Assembly (NCBI RefSeq): GCF_900115745.1 | Contig: NZ_FOXP01000004.1 | Span: forward strand, 2,501 to 66,500 | Source: Sphingomonas rubra | GTDB lineage: Bacteria > Pseudomonadota > Alphaproteobacteria > Sphingomonadales > Sphingomonadaceae | Direction of reading: 5' to 3' | DNA: 64,000 bases | Part shown: piece by piece, positions 45,986 to 55,451 of the stretch | Layout of the letters: each line of letters starts with the position of its first letter | Position numbering within the stretch: the first letter of the stretch is position 1 | Made by a program: the position numbers and the translations under genes | The notes under the pieces: model-generated | What the model was told of the DNA's origin: nothing | The model's database searches: none | What the model saw: only the letters and a program-made list of their open reading frames with translations

Positions 45986-48196
45986 ATGGACGTGGATGAC
46001 GGCGGAGGGCGATCAGCCTTCCTGCTCCGCCTGGGCGACGTGCTGCGTCCGCTCGACGAGGTGGCGGCGATTCGGACGGCGACCGTGCGCCTGCTTGCCG
46101 AGGAGTTCGAGGCGGACCGGGTCGAGTTCGTCGAGGACGATGCGGATCGCATCGGGCCGGAGGTCGTCGTGCACCCCGACATTGCCGCCGACCCCGCCCT
46201 CACCGAGGAGGAGAGAAAGGAATACGCATCGGCGGGCGTCGGCGCGATGATCGGCGTGCCCCTGCGCCGCGGCGACGCGGTGCGCGGCATGCTATTCGTC
46301 CATTATCGACGCGCGCGGACCTTCGCCGACCGGGATGTCGCGCTGATCCGGGACGCGGCGGAGCGCGGGTGGCTGTCGATGGAGAACGTCCGCGCACGCG
46401 CGGCGCTCCGTCGAAGCGAGACGTGGCTCGCCGCCGCGCTGGACAGCGTGCCGGTCGGGGTCGCGGTGCTGAACGGCGACGGACGCATCGTCAGCGCCAA
46501 CGCCGCCTATCGTCAGTTCCTGCCGGGGGGCATCATGCCTTCGCGCGATCCGGCCTGTGTCGACCGGTGGCGCGCCTGGGGAGAGGATGGCGAGGCGCTG
46601 ACGAGCCGCGATTTTCCCGGCGCCCGCGCGATGCGCGGAGACCGCGTCGTGCCCGGTCAGGAAATGCTGTACACCGACGATGGTGGCCGCGAGGTGTGGA
46701 CGCGGGTCGCGAGCATTCCGATCTACGACGAGGCGGCGAACATCGCCGGGCTGGCGAGCACCATTACCGACATCGACGCGCTGAAACGCGGAACGGAGGC
46801 GTTGCGGGAGAGCGAGGCACGCGCGCGGCTGCTGGTCGACGGCATCAGCCAGGCGGTCTGGGAGGCGATGCCCGACGGCGCCATCGAGGCCGACAGTCCC
46901 AGCTGGCGGAACTATACCGGTCAGAGCTACGCCGAGTGGCGCGATTATGGCTGGCTGAACGCCATTCACCCCGACGACCGCGCGCCGACGCTGGACAAGT
47001 GGCGGAACACCGTTCGGCAGCGGACCGCGATCGATGCCGATTATCGTCTGCTCGGGCGCGACGGCCGATATCGCTGGATGAACGTGCGGGCTGTGCCCCT
47101 CGTCGACGACAAGGGCCGCATCGAGAAGTGGCTCGGCATGAATATCGACATCGACGAGCGACGGCGCCTGCAACAATCGGTGCAGAACAGCGAACGGCGC
47201 GTGCGCGCGCTGATGGACAGCGTGCCCCAGCTGCTCTGGCGGGCGGACGGAGTGATGCGGTGGAGCTGGGCGAGCGCGCAATGGTGTGCCTATACCGGCT
47301 GGTCGGAGGAGGACAGCCGGGGCCTGGGCTGGCTCGCGGTGGTGCACGCCGACGATCGTGATGCCGTGCTGGCGGCGTGGGCCGTTGCCGGGCGGGGCGG
47401 CGATGTGGAGGTGGAGTGTCGCCTGCACCGTCGCGACGGGCATGTCCGCTGGTTCAGCATCCGCGCGACCCCGATCCGCGACGAGCATGGCGAGATCGTC
47501 GAGTGGCTGGGCACGGCGAGTGACGTCGACGCGCTGCGCCAGGCGCAGGAGCGGCAGACAATCCTGGTCGCGGAACTCCAGCATCGCACGCGCAACCTGA
47601 TCGCGGTGGTGCAATCGCTGGCGGAGAAGACGCTGCTGAGCGCATCGTCGCTCGACGATTTCGAGCATCGTTTTCACGATCGCCTGTCGGCGCTGGCCCG
47701 CGTCCAGGGGCTGCTGTCCCACGCCACCGCGGGCAGGAAGGTGAGTTTCTGCGAAGTGCTCCGCTCTGAATTGTTGGCGTTGGGAGCGGTGGATCGGGAT
47801 GGTTGGGGCGAGCGGGTCACCCTGTCCGGGCCGGCAACGGTGGCGTTGCACACCAAGCTGGTCCAGACGCTCGCTCTGGGCCTCCACGAACTGGCGACCA
47901 ACGCGGTCAAATACGGCGCGCTGAAGGCGCCGGCCGGGCATCTCGCGATCACGTGGCGAGTCGACGAGACGGCTATGGGCGGCCGCACTCTTGTGGTAGA
48001 TTGGCAGGAAAGCGGAGTGCCGATGCTCGACGTCGCGGTCGTTTCCCAGATCCGGGGATACGGGCGGGAACTGATCGAGCGGGCGTTGCCGTATCAGCTG
48101 GGCGCGGAGACGAGCTACGCGTTCGGAAAGGACGGGCTGCACTGCGTACTGACAGTGCCGATCGCGTCACCGGGAATGGATGAGGAAGGCGACTGA
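45986..48196 (+). CDS. HWE-family sensor histidine kinase with GAF and PAS domains
   Basis: 736 aa, no membrane segment. An N-terminal GAF-like domain (about 1-150; GAMIGVPLRRGDAVRGMLFV) is followed by about three PAS domains (TWLAAALDSVPVGVAVLNGD; INAIHPDDRAPT-like in AIHPDDRAPTLDKW; AVVHADDRDAVLAAW). The HWE domain has the phospho-accepting His in ELQHRTRNLIAVVQSLAE, the N box HELATNAVKYGAL, and the WxE motif in VVDWQESG. It is a cytoplasmic sensor, signal unknown. The overlapping response regulator gene is its likely partner. Confidence 0.93.
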   Translation: MDVDDGGGRSAFLLRLGDVLRPLDEVAAIRTATVRLLAEEFEADRVEFVEDDADRIGPEVVVHPDIAADPALTEEERKEYASAGVGAMIGVPLRRGDAVRGMLFVHYRRARTFADRDVALIRDAAERGWLSMENVRARAALRRSETWLAAALDSVPVGVAVLNGDGRIVSANAAYRQFLPGGIMPSRDPACVDRWRAWGEDGEALTSRDFPGARAMRGDRVVPGQEMLYTDDGGREVWTRVASIPIYDEAANIAGLASTITDIDALKRGTEALRESEARARLLVDGISQAVWEAMPDGAIEADSPSWRNYTGQSYAEWRDYGWLNAIHPDDRAPTLDKWRNTVRQRTAIDADYRLLGRDGRYRWMNVRAVPLVDDKGRIEKWLGMNIDIDERRRLQQSVQNSERRVRALMDSVPQLLWRADGVMRWSWASAQWCAYTGWSEEDSRGLGWLAVVHADDRDAVLAAWAVAGRGGDVEVECRLHRRDGHVRWFSIRATPIRDEHGEIVEWLGTASDVDALRQAQERQTILVAELQHRTRNLIAVVQSLAEKTLLSASSLDDFEHRFHDRLSALARVQGLLSHATAGRKVSFCEVLRSELLALGAVDRDGWGERVTLSGPATVALHTKLVQTLALGLHELATNAVKYGALKAPAGHLAITWRVDETAMGGRTLVVDWQESGVPMLDVAVVSQIRGYGRELIERALPYQLGAETSYAFGKDGLHCVLTVPIASPGMDEEGD

Positions 48197-48723
48197 TGGC
48201 CGACGCGCTGCTGCGGGACCAACGAGTCCTGGTCGTGGAGGACGAGTATCTGATCGCGGAGGCGATGGAGCGTGGCCTGCGCCGGGCGGGCGCGATCGTG
48301 CTCGGCCCGGTATCCAACGTCGCGGCGGCCCTGGCGCTGCTGGAGAGGGAGGGCAGCGTCGACGGCGCGGTGCTCGACATCAACCTGGGCGATCAGAAGG
48401 TCTATCCCGTGGTCGACGCGCTGCTGGCGCAGGGCGCGCGGTGCGTGTTCGCGACCGGCAACGATCCGTCGGACGTGCCGTCCGCCTACGCTGCGATCGC
48501 GCGGTGCGATAAGCCGGTCGACGCGCGCTGCATCGCCTACGCCCTGACCGATGAGGCAGCGGGGGCGAGGATGGTCGAGGACGAGCCGCGGCGCCGGGCG
48601 CTGTCGTCGATCCGCGACCAGCTGCGCCGGCAGGTCGACCTGGCCGACGATGCCGGTCTGACGTTGCTCGCCGTCAGGATACAGGAGGCGCTGGACGTGG
48701 CCGAGGGGGACCTGAAGGGCTGA
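48196..48723 (+). CDS. Response regulator receiver protein
   Basis: 175 aa. The receiver domain has the acidic pocket VLVVEDEYLIAEAM, the phospho-accepting Asp in GAVLDINLGDQ, and the Lys in ARCDKPVD. The remaining 60 residues show no DNA-binding or enzymatic domain, so it may act by protein contact. The start overlaps the kinase stop by one base (TGATG), consistent with a kinase/regulator pair. Confidence 0.88.
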   Translation: MADALLRDQRVLVVEDEYLIAEAMERGLRRAGAIVLGPVSNVAAALALLEREGSVDGAVLDINLGDQKVYPVVDALLAQGARCVFATGNDPSDVPSAYAAIARCDKPVDARCIAYALTDEAAGARMVEDEPRRRALSSIRDQLRRQVDLADDAGLTLLAVRIQEALDVAEGDLKG

Positions 48724-48744
48724 CCCGGTCGGCGCCCTAAGGGG

Positions 48745-49422
48745 ATGACGGAAGTAGCGCGGCAGGGATCATCGGCGGGGCGACGCGCGTCGGCCGGGCG
48801 CGATGCCGCGTCCGAGCGTTGGTTGCTGCTGATCGGCATCGTCGCGCTGATCGCGGTCGCGCTCGGCGCGATCGGTCCGGGGCCGGCGGACCTGCCCAAG
48901 GCCACCCGATCGCTGACCATGGCGGAGGCGCGCGCCGCCAACGCGGCGCTGCCGATCGATCGGGCGCGGCGGATCAGGGCCTTGCGCTACCGTTTCCGCG
49001 GCGGACCCGCGGCGCGGGCGCAGGCGGTCGAGTGCCTGGCAACGGCCGCGCTGTACGAGGCGGGCGACGACCCCCGCGGGCAGCGGGCGGTGATCCAGGT
49101 GGTGCTCAACCGGGTTCGCGCGCCGGGCTTTCCCAAGACGGTGTGCGGGGTCGTGTACCAGGGATATGCGCGTCGCACCGGCTGTCAGTTCTCCTTTACC
49201 TGCGACGGATCGATCGCCCGGCGGACCGTGCATGTCGGCTGGGCGGCGGCGCGGCGCAGGGCGCGGCGGGCGCTGGACGGAGCGGTCTTCGCCGAGGTGG
49301 GCGGCGCCACGCATTACCATACCGACTGGATGGTGCCCTATTGGCGCGACTCGCTGACCAAGGTCGCGCAAGTGGGCACCCACCTGTTCTACGTACCCAA
49401 ACGGCGCGGCGGGGAGCGATGA
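48745..49422 (+). CDS. Cell wall hydrolase, SleB family (second copy)
   Basis: 225 aa. A membrane helix (WLLLIGIVALIAVALGAIG) anchors it, followed by the SleB domain: ECLATAALYEAGDDPRGQRA (catalytic Glu region), IQVVLNRVRAPGFPKTVCGV, RRTGCQFSFTCDG, THYHTDWMVPYW and VGTHLFYV. It is better conserved in this second half than the copy at 39950. A lytic role in cell-wall remodelling is expected. Confidence 0.9.
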   Translation: MTEVARQGSSAGRRASAGRDAASERWLLLIGIVALIAVALGAIGPGPADLPKATRSLTMAEARAANAALPIDRARRIRALRYRFRGGPAARAQAVECLATAALYEAGDDPRGQRAVIQVVLNRVRAPGFPKTVCGVVYQGYARRTGCQFSFTCDGSIARRTVHVGWAAARRRARRALDGAVFAEVGGATHYHTDWMVPYWRDSLTKVAQVGTHLFYVPKRRGGER

Positions 49423-49473
49423 GCGGCGCGGGTCGTTGCCCCCGCGAACCCCGGACGAACAGGAGCCCCCCGC

Positions 49474-50346
49474 ATGACCGATCCCCGCACCAGCCAGCCG
49501 ACCCGCTTCCCCGACGAGCCGCAGCAGCCGCGTCCCGGCACCGAGGCCAAGATGCGGACCAAGCCCGATCACGGCGAGGAGAGCTATCGCGGCAAGGGAT
49601 TGCTCGACGGGCGGGTGGCGCTGGTCACCGGCGGCGATTCCGGGATCGGCAAGGCGGTGGCGATCGCCTATGCCCGCGAGGGCGCCGACGTCGCGATCTC
49701 CTACCTCGCCGACGAGCAGGTCGATGCCGAGGATACCCGGGCCTGGGTGGAGAAGGGGGGGCGCCGCTGCCTGCTGCTGCCTGGCGACATCCGCGACCGC
49801 GATCATTGCGCGGCCATCGTCGAGCGGACGGTGGCGGAGTTCGGCGGGCTCCACGTCCTCGTCAACAACGCCGCGGCGCAGACGATGAACGAGGATCTGG
49901 CCGACATCGACGACGACGAGATGCAGGGCGCCTTTGCCGCCAACGTCTTCGCGATGATCCGCCTCGCCAAGGCGGCGGTGCCGCACATGGCGCCGGGCGC
50001 GTCGATCGTGAACACGACCAGCATCCAGGCGAAGGTCGCGACCGAGAACATGATCGTCTATGCCACCACCAAGGGTGCGATCTCCAGCCTGACGATCGGC
50101 CTGTCCAACCTGCTCGCGCCCAAGGGCATCCGCGTCAACGCGGTGGCGCCCGGCCCGGTATGGACGCCGATCCAGCCCATCGCCAAGGAAACGGACGAGC
50201 TGGAGACGCTCGGGCAGAACACGCCGCTCGGGCGCGCGGGGCAGCCCGGTGAGCTTGCTCCGCCCTTCGTGATGCTGGCGAGCGACGAGGGCAGCTACAT
50301 CACCGGGGCGGTGATCCCGGTGACGGGCGGTATGCCGATGTACTGA
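49474..50346 (+). CDS. SDR family oxidoreductase (YghA-like)
   Basis: 290 aa. The extended N-terminus (PDHGEESYRGKGLLDG) precedes a classical SDR core: TGGDSGIGKAVAIAYAREG (NAD(P) loop), NNAAAQ, Ser in NTTSIQAK, Tyr-x3-Lys as YATTKGA, and VNAVAPGPVWTPIQP. It is cytoplasmic and the substrate is unknown; related enzymes reduce aldehydes. It shares the N-terminal PDHGE-S-Y signature with the Tat-exported SDR at 51452-52438. Confidence 0.9.
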   Translation: MTDPRTSQPTRFPDEPQQPRPGTEAKMRTKPDHGEESYRGKGLLDGRVALVTGGDSGIGKAVAIAYAREGADVAISYLADEQVDAEDTRAWVEKGGRRCLLLPGDIRDRDHCAAIVERTVAEFGGLHVLVNNAAAQTMNEDLADIDDDEMQGAFAANVFAMIRLAKAAVPHMAPGASIVNTTSIQAKVATENMIVYATTKGAISSLTIGLSNLLAPKGIRVNAVAPGPVWTPIQPIAKETDELETLGQNTPLGRAGQPGELAPPFVMLASDEGSYITGAVIPVTGGMPMY

Positions 50347-50418
50347 CGGGGACGTACCGATGGGCCGCCCGCACGCGGCGTTCGACCCGGCCGTGCGGGC
50401 GCTCTATGAAGCGTCCGC

Positions 50419-51423
50419 ATGACCATCCTCGTCACCGGCGCGGCCGGCTTCATCGGTTATCACGTGTCGCGCGCGCTGCTGGCGCGGGGCGAGGCGGTTC
50501 TGGGGCTCGACAATCTCAACGCCTATTACGACTCGGCGCTGAAGGAGCGGCGGCTGGCCGAGCTGGTGGCCGCGGGCAGCGACGGGTTTGAGATGCTGCG
50601 CTGCGATTTCGCCGACGAGGACGCGCTGCGCCGTGCGCTGGACGGGCGGACGTTCGACCGCATCGTCCATCTCGGCGCGCAGCCCGGCGTGCGCTACTCG
50701 ATCGAGCGGCCGATGGCCTACGTTTCCGCCAATCTGGTCGGCCACGTCGCCATGCTGGAGGTCGCGCGTGCGCGCGGCGTACGCCACATGGTCTACGCCT
50801 CGTCATCCTCCGTCTACGGCAGCAACCGCAAGCAACCGTTCGCGGAGAGCGACCGGGTGGACCATCCGATCTCGCTCTACGCCGCCACCAAGAAGGCCGA
50901 CGAGCTGATGAGCGAGACCTACGCCCATCTCTACCGCATCCCGCTGACGGGATTGCGCTTCTTCACCGTCTACGGTCCCTGGGGGCGACCGGACATGGCG
51001 CCGTGGATCTTCACGCAGAAGATCCTGGCCGGTGAGCCGATCCAGGTGTTCAACCAGGGCCGGATGCGGCGCGACTTCACCTTCATCGACGATATCGTCG
51101 ACGGGGTGCTCGGCTGCCTCGATCGGCCGCCGGTCGACGATGGCGCGGTGAAGGCGGGCGGCGGCGTCGCGCCGCACGCGATCTACAATATCGGCAACCA
51201 TCGTGCCGAGGAACTGATGGACTTCATCCGCCTGATCGAGGCCGCTTGCGGGCGCGAGGCGCGGATCGACCTGCAACCATTACAGGACGGCGACGTGCTG
51301 GAGACCTTCGCCGACATCGACGCGCTCCGCCGGGCCACCGGGTACGAGCCGCGCACGACGATCGCCGAGGGGGTGCCCCACTTCGTCCGGTGGTACATCG
51401 ATTATCACGGCATCGCCTGCTGA
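50419..51423 (+). CDS. NAD-dependent epimerase, UDP-glucuronate 4-epimerase-like
   Basis: 334 aa extended SDR. ILVTGAAGFIGYHVSRALL is the NAD loop, NLNAYYDSALKERRLAEL and LGAQPGVRYSIERPMAYV are typical of the CapI/LspL group, and Tyr-x3-Lys occurs in SLYAATKKADEL. PWGRPDMAPW and RDFTFIDDIVDG follow. Members convert UDP-glucuronate to UDP-galacturonate for surface polysaccharides. The 3' end forms one arm of a perfect hairpin shared with the convergent SDR gene. Confidence 0.9.
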   Translation: MTILVTGAAGFIGYHVSRALLARGEAVLGLDNLNAYYDSALKERRLAELVAAGSDGFEMLRCDFADEDALRRALDGRTFDRIVHLGAQPGVRYSIERPMAYVSANLVGHVAMLEVARARGVRHMVYASSSSVYGSNRKQPFAESDRVDHPISLYAATKKADELMSETYAHLYRIPLTGLRFFTVYGPWGRPDMAPWIFTQKILAGEPIQVFNQGRMRRDFTFIDDIVDGVLGCLDRPPVDDGAVKAGGGVAPHAIYNIGNHRAEELMDFIRLIEAACGREARIDLQPLQDGDVLETFADIDALRRATGYEPRTTIAEGVPHFVRWYIDYHGIAC

Positions 51424-51439
51424 GCGATGCCGTGATAAT
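51401..51439. terminator. Perfect 16-bp inverted repeat at the convergent 3' ends
   Basis: ATTATCACGGCATCGC (51401-51416) and GCGATGCCGTGATAAT (51424-51439) are exact inverted repeats with a 7-nt loop that contains the epimerase stop. The location between convergent genes suggests a bidirectional terminator; there is no long T run. Confidence 0.65.
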
Positions 51440-51451
51440 CCGCTCCAAGGA

Positions 51452-52438
51452 TCAGGCGGGCTGCCCGTTGCCGCCCGTCGAGCCGAAGATCTGCCCCGTC
51501 GAGTAGCTGAGCGCCGGATCGGCCGCCGCGACGTAGAGCGCGGCGATCTCCGCCGGCTGGCCCGGCCGACCCATCGGCGAACTCTCGCCGAACACGCGCT
51601 GCTTCTCCGGCGTGGCGCCGCCCGACACCTGGAGCGGCGTCCAGAACGGTCCCGGCGCCACCGCGTTGACGCGGATGCCGCGCGGCGCGAGCTGCTTGGC
51701 CATCCCCTTGGTGAAGTTGAGCACCGCGGCGCGCGTCATGGCATAGTCGACGATGTCCTTGGACGGATCGCCCGCCTGCTCGGACGAGGTGTTGACGATC
51801 ACCGCGCCCGCACCCATCCGCTCCAGCGCCGCCTTGGTCAGCCAGAAGGGGGCGTAGACGTTGGTCTTCATCGTGTCGTCGAAATCCTGAGAGGAGATGT
51901 CGGCGATGGTGGGCCGGGTCTGCTGGCGCGCGGCGTTGTTGACCAGGATGTCGAGCCCGCCGAGCTGCTCGGCCGCCTGCGCCACCAGCTTGCGGCAGAA
52001 CCGCTCGTCGCGCAGGTCGCCGGGGATCGCGACCGCCTTGCGCCCCTCCGCGCGGATCAGCGCGATCACCTCGCGCGCGTCCGGCTCCTCGGCGGGCAGG
52101 TAGTTGATCGCCACGTCGGCGCCCTCGCGGGCATAGGCGATCGCCGCGGCGCGGCCGATGCCGCTGTCGCCGCCGGTGATGAGCGCGCGCTTGCCGGCGA
52201 GCTTGCCCGAGCCCTTGTAGCTCGTTTCGCCATGGTCGGGCCGCGGGTTCATCTTGGACGCGAGGCCGGGCCAGGGCTGGCGCTGCACGGGGAAGGGCGG
52301 CTTGGGATAGGCGGCCGCGGCGGGCGTCGTCGCCGCCTTGGCGCCGCCCGATCCTTGCGCGGCGGCGGGAGCGGCGACGACGGCACCGGCGGCCAGCGCG
52401 GCACCGGTGACGAAGGCGCGGCGATCGGGTTCGGTCAT
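51452..52438 (-). CDS. SDR family oxidoreductase with Tat signal
   Basis: 328 aa. The N-terminus TEPDRRAFVTGAALAAGAVV is a twin-arginine signal with an Ala-rich h-region and cleavage near AAAQG. The mature part has RPDHGETSYKGSGKLAG, the NAD(P) loop TGGDSGIGRAAAIAYAREG, NNAARQ, NTSSEQAG, Tyr-x3-Arg in YAMTRAA (usual Lys replaced) and VNAVAPGPFWTPLQV. An exported SDR is odd because free NAD(P) is scarce in the periplasm; Tat export of the folded holo-enzyme would allow bound cofactor. AAGGAT lies before the start at 52438. Confidence 0.87.
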   Translation of the reverse strand: MTEPDRRAFVTGAALAAGAVVAAPAAAQGSGGAKAATTPAAAAYPKPPFPVQRQPWPGLASKMNPRPDHGETSYKGSGKLAGKRALITGGDSGIGRAAAIAYAREGADVAINYLPAEEPDAREVIALIRAEGRKAVAIPGDLRDERFCRKLVAQAAEQLGGLDILVNNAARQQTRPTIADISSQDFDDTMKTNVYAPFWLTKAALERMGAGAVIVNTSSEQAGDPSKDIVDYAMTRAAVLNFTKGMAKQLAPRGIRVNAVAPGPFWTPLQVSGGATPEKQRVFGESSPMGRPGQPAEIAALYVAAADPALSYSTGQIFGSTGGNGQPA

Positions 52439-52567
52439 GGATGTATCCTTCGAAAAAAAAAAGAGACTTGCCGCATAAGCGCCGCACCGGGCGCATCCGT
52501 TCCGACCGCAACGGATCGTTTCGGCGCCCTCGAACGCTGACGCTGCTCCACTGACGGGAGCCTGCTC

Positions 52568-53236
52568 TTGCCCTCTTCCATCCGCGCGGTGCTCTTCGAC
52601 ATCGACGGCACGCTGATCGACAGCAACGACCTGCACGTCCAGGCATGGGCGCAGGCCTTTGCCGAGAGGGGCCATGCGGTGGACCGCGACGCGATCGCCG
52701 GGCAGATCGGCAAGGGCGGCGACAATCTCGTGCCCGCGCTGCTGCCCGACGTGCCGCCGGTCGAACAGAAGGGGCTGTCAAAGGCGCAGGGGCGGCTGTT
52801 CAAGCAGGTGTTTCTCGACCGGGCCAAGCCTTTCCCGCAGGCGCGCGCGCTGGTCGAGCGGGTCGCCGCCGCCGGCGCGCGGGTGGTGCTCGCCTCCTCG
52901 GCCAGCCAGGAGGAGCTGGACCATTATGTCGCGCTGATGGGGATCGGTGATCTCGTCGCCGCGAGCACCAGCATCGACGACGTCGAGACCTCCAAGCCTG
53001 CACCGGACATCTTCGCCGTGGCACTGGAGAAGAGCGACTTTCCCGCGGCACAGGTCATCGCGGTCGGCGACACGCCGTACGATGTCGAGGCCGCGGCGAA
53101 GGCGGGCGTCGCCACCGTCGCGCTGCTGTCGGGCGGGTTCGACCGCGACGTGCTCACCGCCGCGGGAGCGGTGGCGATCTACGACGACGTGGCCGCGCTG
53201 CTCGCGAATTACGAGGCGTCGCCCTTGGCGTGCTGA
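52568..53236 (+). CDS. HAD-superfamily phosphatase (beta-phosphoglucomutase-like)
   Basis: 222 aa from a TTG start with GGGAG upstream. Motif I is LFDIDGTLIDSN (nucleophile and acid/base Asp); motif II VVLASSAS; motif III Lys in TSKPAPD; motif IV AVGDTPYDVEAA. It is a cap-type HAD hydrolase that dephosphorylates a small sugar-phosphate-like substrate; specificity is not evident. The 129-bp gap to the divergent SDR contains a run of ten A near 52450. Confidence 0.88.
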   Translation: MPSSIRAVLFDIDGTLIDSNDLHVQAWAQAFAERGHAVDRDAIAGQIGKGGDNLVPALLPDVPPVEQKGLSKAQGRLFKQVFLDRAKPFPQARALVERVAAAGARVVLASSASQEELDHYVALMGIGDLVAASTSIDDVETSKPAPDIFAVALEKSDFPAAQVIAVGDTPYDVEAAAKAGVATVALLSGGFDRDVLTAAGAVAIYDDVAALLANYEASPLAC

Positions 53237-53277
53237 GGCATTGGTGCACCGCGCCGGGAGCGAGTAAGGGCGGGGAC

Positions 53278-54915
53278 ATGATCCGTGTCACCGACCTGCG
53301 CCTGCCGCTCCACCATCCCGACGAGGCACTGCCGGCGGCAATCCGCAAGCGGCTGCGGATCGAGCCGCGCGACCTGATCCGCCACACGGTCGCGCGGCGC
53401 GCCCATGACGCGCGCGACCGGACCAGCATCGCGCTCGTCTACTCGGTCGACGTCGCCGTCCGCAACGAGGCGGCGGTGCTGGCGCGGTTCCGGCGCGACC
53501 GGCAGGTGCAGCTCACCCCCGATACCCGTTACCGCCCGGTGGCGACCGCGCCCGCCGGCGTCGCCCGGCCGGTGGTGATCGGCGCAGGTCCCTGCGGCCT
53601 GTTCGCGGGGCTGATCCTGGCGCAGATGGGATATCGCCCGATCATCCTTGATCGCGGCAAGGTGGTGCGCGAGCGGACCAAGGACACCTGGGGCCTGTGG
53701 CGCAAGAGCGTCCTTAATCCGGAATCCAACGTGCAGTTCGGCGAGGGCGGGGCGGGGACCTTCTCCGACGGCAAGCTCTACAGCCGCATCAAGGACGACC
53801 GCTTCCTCGATCGCAAGGTGCTGACCGAATTCGTCCGCGCGGGTGCGCCGCCCGAGATCCTGACCGAGGCGCACCCGCATATCGGCACGTTCCGCCTGGT
53901 GAAGATGGTGGAGAACATGCGCGAGACGATCGAGGCGCTGGGCGGCGAGTACCGCTTCTCGACGCGAGTCGACGGGATCGACGTGGTCGACGACGCGGGC
54001 GGCGGGCGGCGCGTCCGCGGCCTCCACCTGCACGACAGCGGCTATCTGGAGGCGGACCGGGTGGTGCTGGCGATCGGCCACAGCGCGCGCGATACCTTCG
54101 CGATGCTGTACGAGGCGGGGGTCCATGTCGAGGCAAAGCCCTTCTCGATCGGCGTGCGGATCGAGCATCCGCAGTCGTGGATCGACCAGGCCCGCTTCGG
54201 TGCCGACGCGGGCAACCCGATCCTGGGTGCGGCGGAATATCATATCTCGCACCACTGCTCGAACGGGCGCACCGTCTACAGCTTCTGCATGTGTCCGGGC
54301 GGCACGGTCGTCGCCGCCACCTCGGAGGAGGGACGCGTCGCCACCAACGGCATGAGCCAGTATTCGCGCAATGAGCGCAACGCCAATTCGGGCTTCGTCG
54401 TCGCGATCGATCCAGTGCGCGACTTTCCCGGCGATCCGCTCGCCGGGCTGGCGCTGCAACGCCACTGGGAGGAGCGCGCCTTCGTCGCCGGCGGGTCGTC
54501 GTACAAGGCGCCGGCGCAGCGGCTGGGCGACTTCCTGGCGGGGCGGCCATCGACGACGCTCGGCTCGGTGGTGCCGTCGTATCGGCCCGGCGTGACGCCG
54601 ACCGACCTGGCGGAGTGCCTGCCCGACTTCGCCGTCGCCGCGATGCGCGAGGCGCTGCCCGTGTTCGGGCGGCAGATCCGCGGCTACGACCACCCCGACG
54701 TGGTGATGACGGGGGTGGAGACGCGCACCTCCTCGCCGGTCCGCTTCACGCGCGGCGCCGATTTCCAGAGCCTGAACACCGCCGGCCTGTTCCCGGCGGG
54801 CGAGGGGGCGGGCTATGCCGGCGGCATTCTGTCGGCCGCGGTGGATGGGATCAAGGTGGCGGAGGCGGTGGCGCTCAGCATCGGCGGCAGCGTGGTGGAC
54901 GCGCGCGCGGCGTGA
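53278..54915 (+). CDS. FAD-dependent oxidoreductase (COG2509-like)
   Basis: 545 aa. An N-terminal extension of about 90 residues ([19 protein letters not shown]) precedes the FAD loop [20 protein letters not shown]. Further segments are [35 protein letters not shown] and a C-terminal [20 protein letters not shown], all typical of this uncharacterised dehydrogenase family. The chosen ATG at 53278 has GGCGGGG upstream. Its stop overlaps the next gene (GTGA). Substrate unknown. Confidence 0.87.
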   Translation: MIRVTDLRLPLHHPDEALPAAIRKRLRIEPRDLIRHTVARRAHDARDRTSIALVYSVDVAVRNEAAVLARFRRDRQVQLTPDTRYRPVATAPAGVARPVVIGAGPCGLFAGLILAQMGYRPIILDRGKVVRERTKDTWGLWRKSVLNPESNVQFGEGGAGTFSDGKLYSRIKDDRFLDRKVLTEFVRAGAPPEILTEAHPHIGTFRLVKMVENMRETIEALGGEYRFSTRVDGIDVVDDAGGGRRVRGLHLHDSGYLEADRVVLAIGHSARDTFAMLYEAGVHVEAKPFSIGVRIEHPQSWIDQARFGADAGNPILGAAEYHISHHCSNGRTVYSFCMCPGGTVVAATSEEGRVATNGMSQYSRNERNANSGFVVAIDPVRDFPGDPLAGLALQRHWEERAFVAGGSSYKAPAQRLGDFLAGRPSTTLGSVVPSYRPGVTPTDLAECLPDFAVAAMREALPVFGRQIRGYDHPDVVMTGVETRTSSPVRFTRGADFQSLNTAGLFPAGEGAGYAGGILSAAVDGIKVAEAVALSIGGSVVDARAA

Positions 54916-55451
54916 CGCTGGTCCTGTTCAACAAGCCTTACGGCGTGCTGAGCCAGTTCACCGATCGCGGCTCGCCGACCGCGCGGGCGACGCTGTCGGA
55001 CCATATCCACCTGCCCGGCATCTATCCTGCCGGGCGGCTCGACCGCGACAGCGAGGGACTGCTGCTGCTCACCGACGACGGCTGGCAGCAGGCGCGCATC
55101 GCCGATCCGCGCTTCAAACTCCCCAAGACCTATTGGGTGCAAGTGGAGGGAATACCAGGCGAACCCGACCTCGACCGCCTGCGTACCGGGGTGACCCTGA
55201 CCGACGGACCGACCCGGCCGGCGGACGCCGCGCGGATCGACGAGCCGGCACTGTGGCCGCGCGACCCGCCGATCCGGGTGCGGCAGAGCGTGCCCGATTG
55301 CTGGCTGCGATTGACGATCCGGGAGGGACGCAACCGGCAGGTGCGGCGGATGACGGCGGCGATTGGCTTTCCCACGCTGCGATTGGTGCGGGTGGCGATC
55401 GGCGACTGGTCGCTGGGCGACCTCGCACCCGGAGCCTGGCGGCGGGCGTGA
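54912..55451 (+). CDS. Pseudouridine synthase, RluE-like
   Basis: 179 aa from a GTG overlapping the upstream stop. [14 protein letters not shown] at the N-terminus and the catalytic motif [18 protein letters not shown] (Asp in GRLD) define the RsuA/RluE family; [20 protein letters not shown] is the C-terminal signature. RluE modifies 23S rRNA at U2457. There is no S4 domain, consistent with RluE. It is translationally coupled on both sides by GTGA overlaps. Confidence 0.92.
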   Translation: MTLVLFNKPYGVLSQFTDRGSPTARATLSDHIHLPGIYPAGRLDRDSEGLLLLTDDGWQQARIADPRFKLPKTYWVQVEGIPGEPDLDRLRTGVTLTDGPTRPADAARIDEPALWPRDPPIRVRQSVPDCWLRLTIREGRNRQVRRMTAAIGFPTLRLVRVAIGDWSLGDLAPGAWRRA

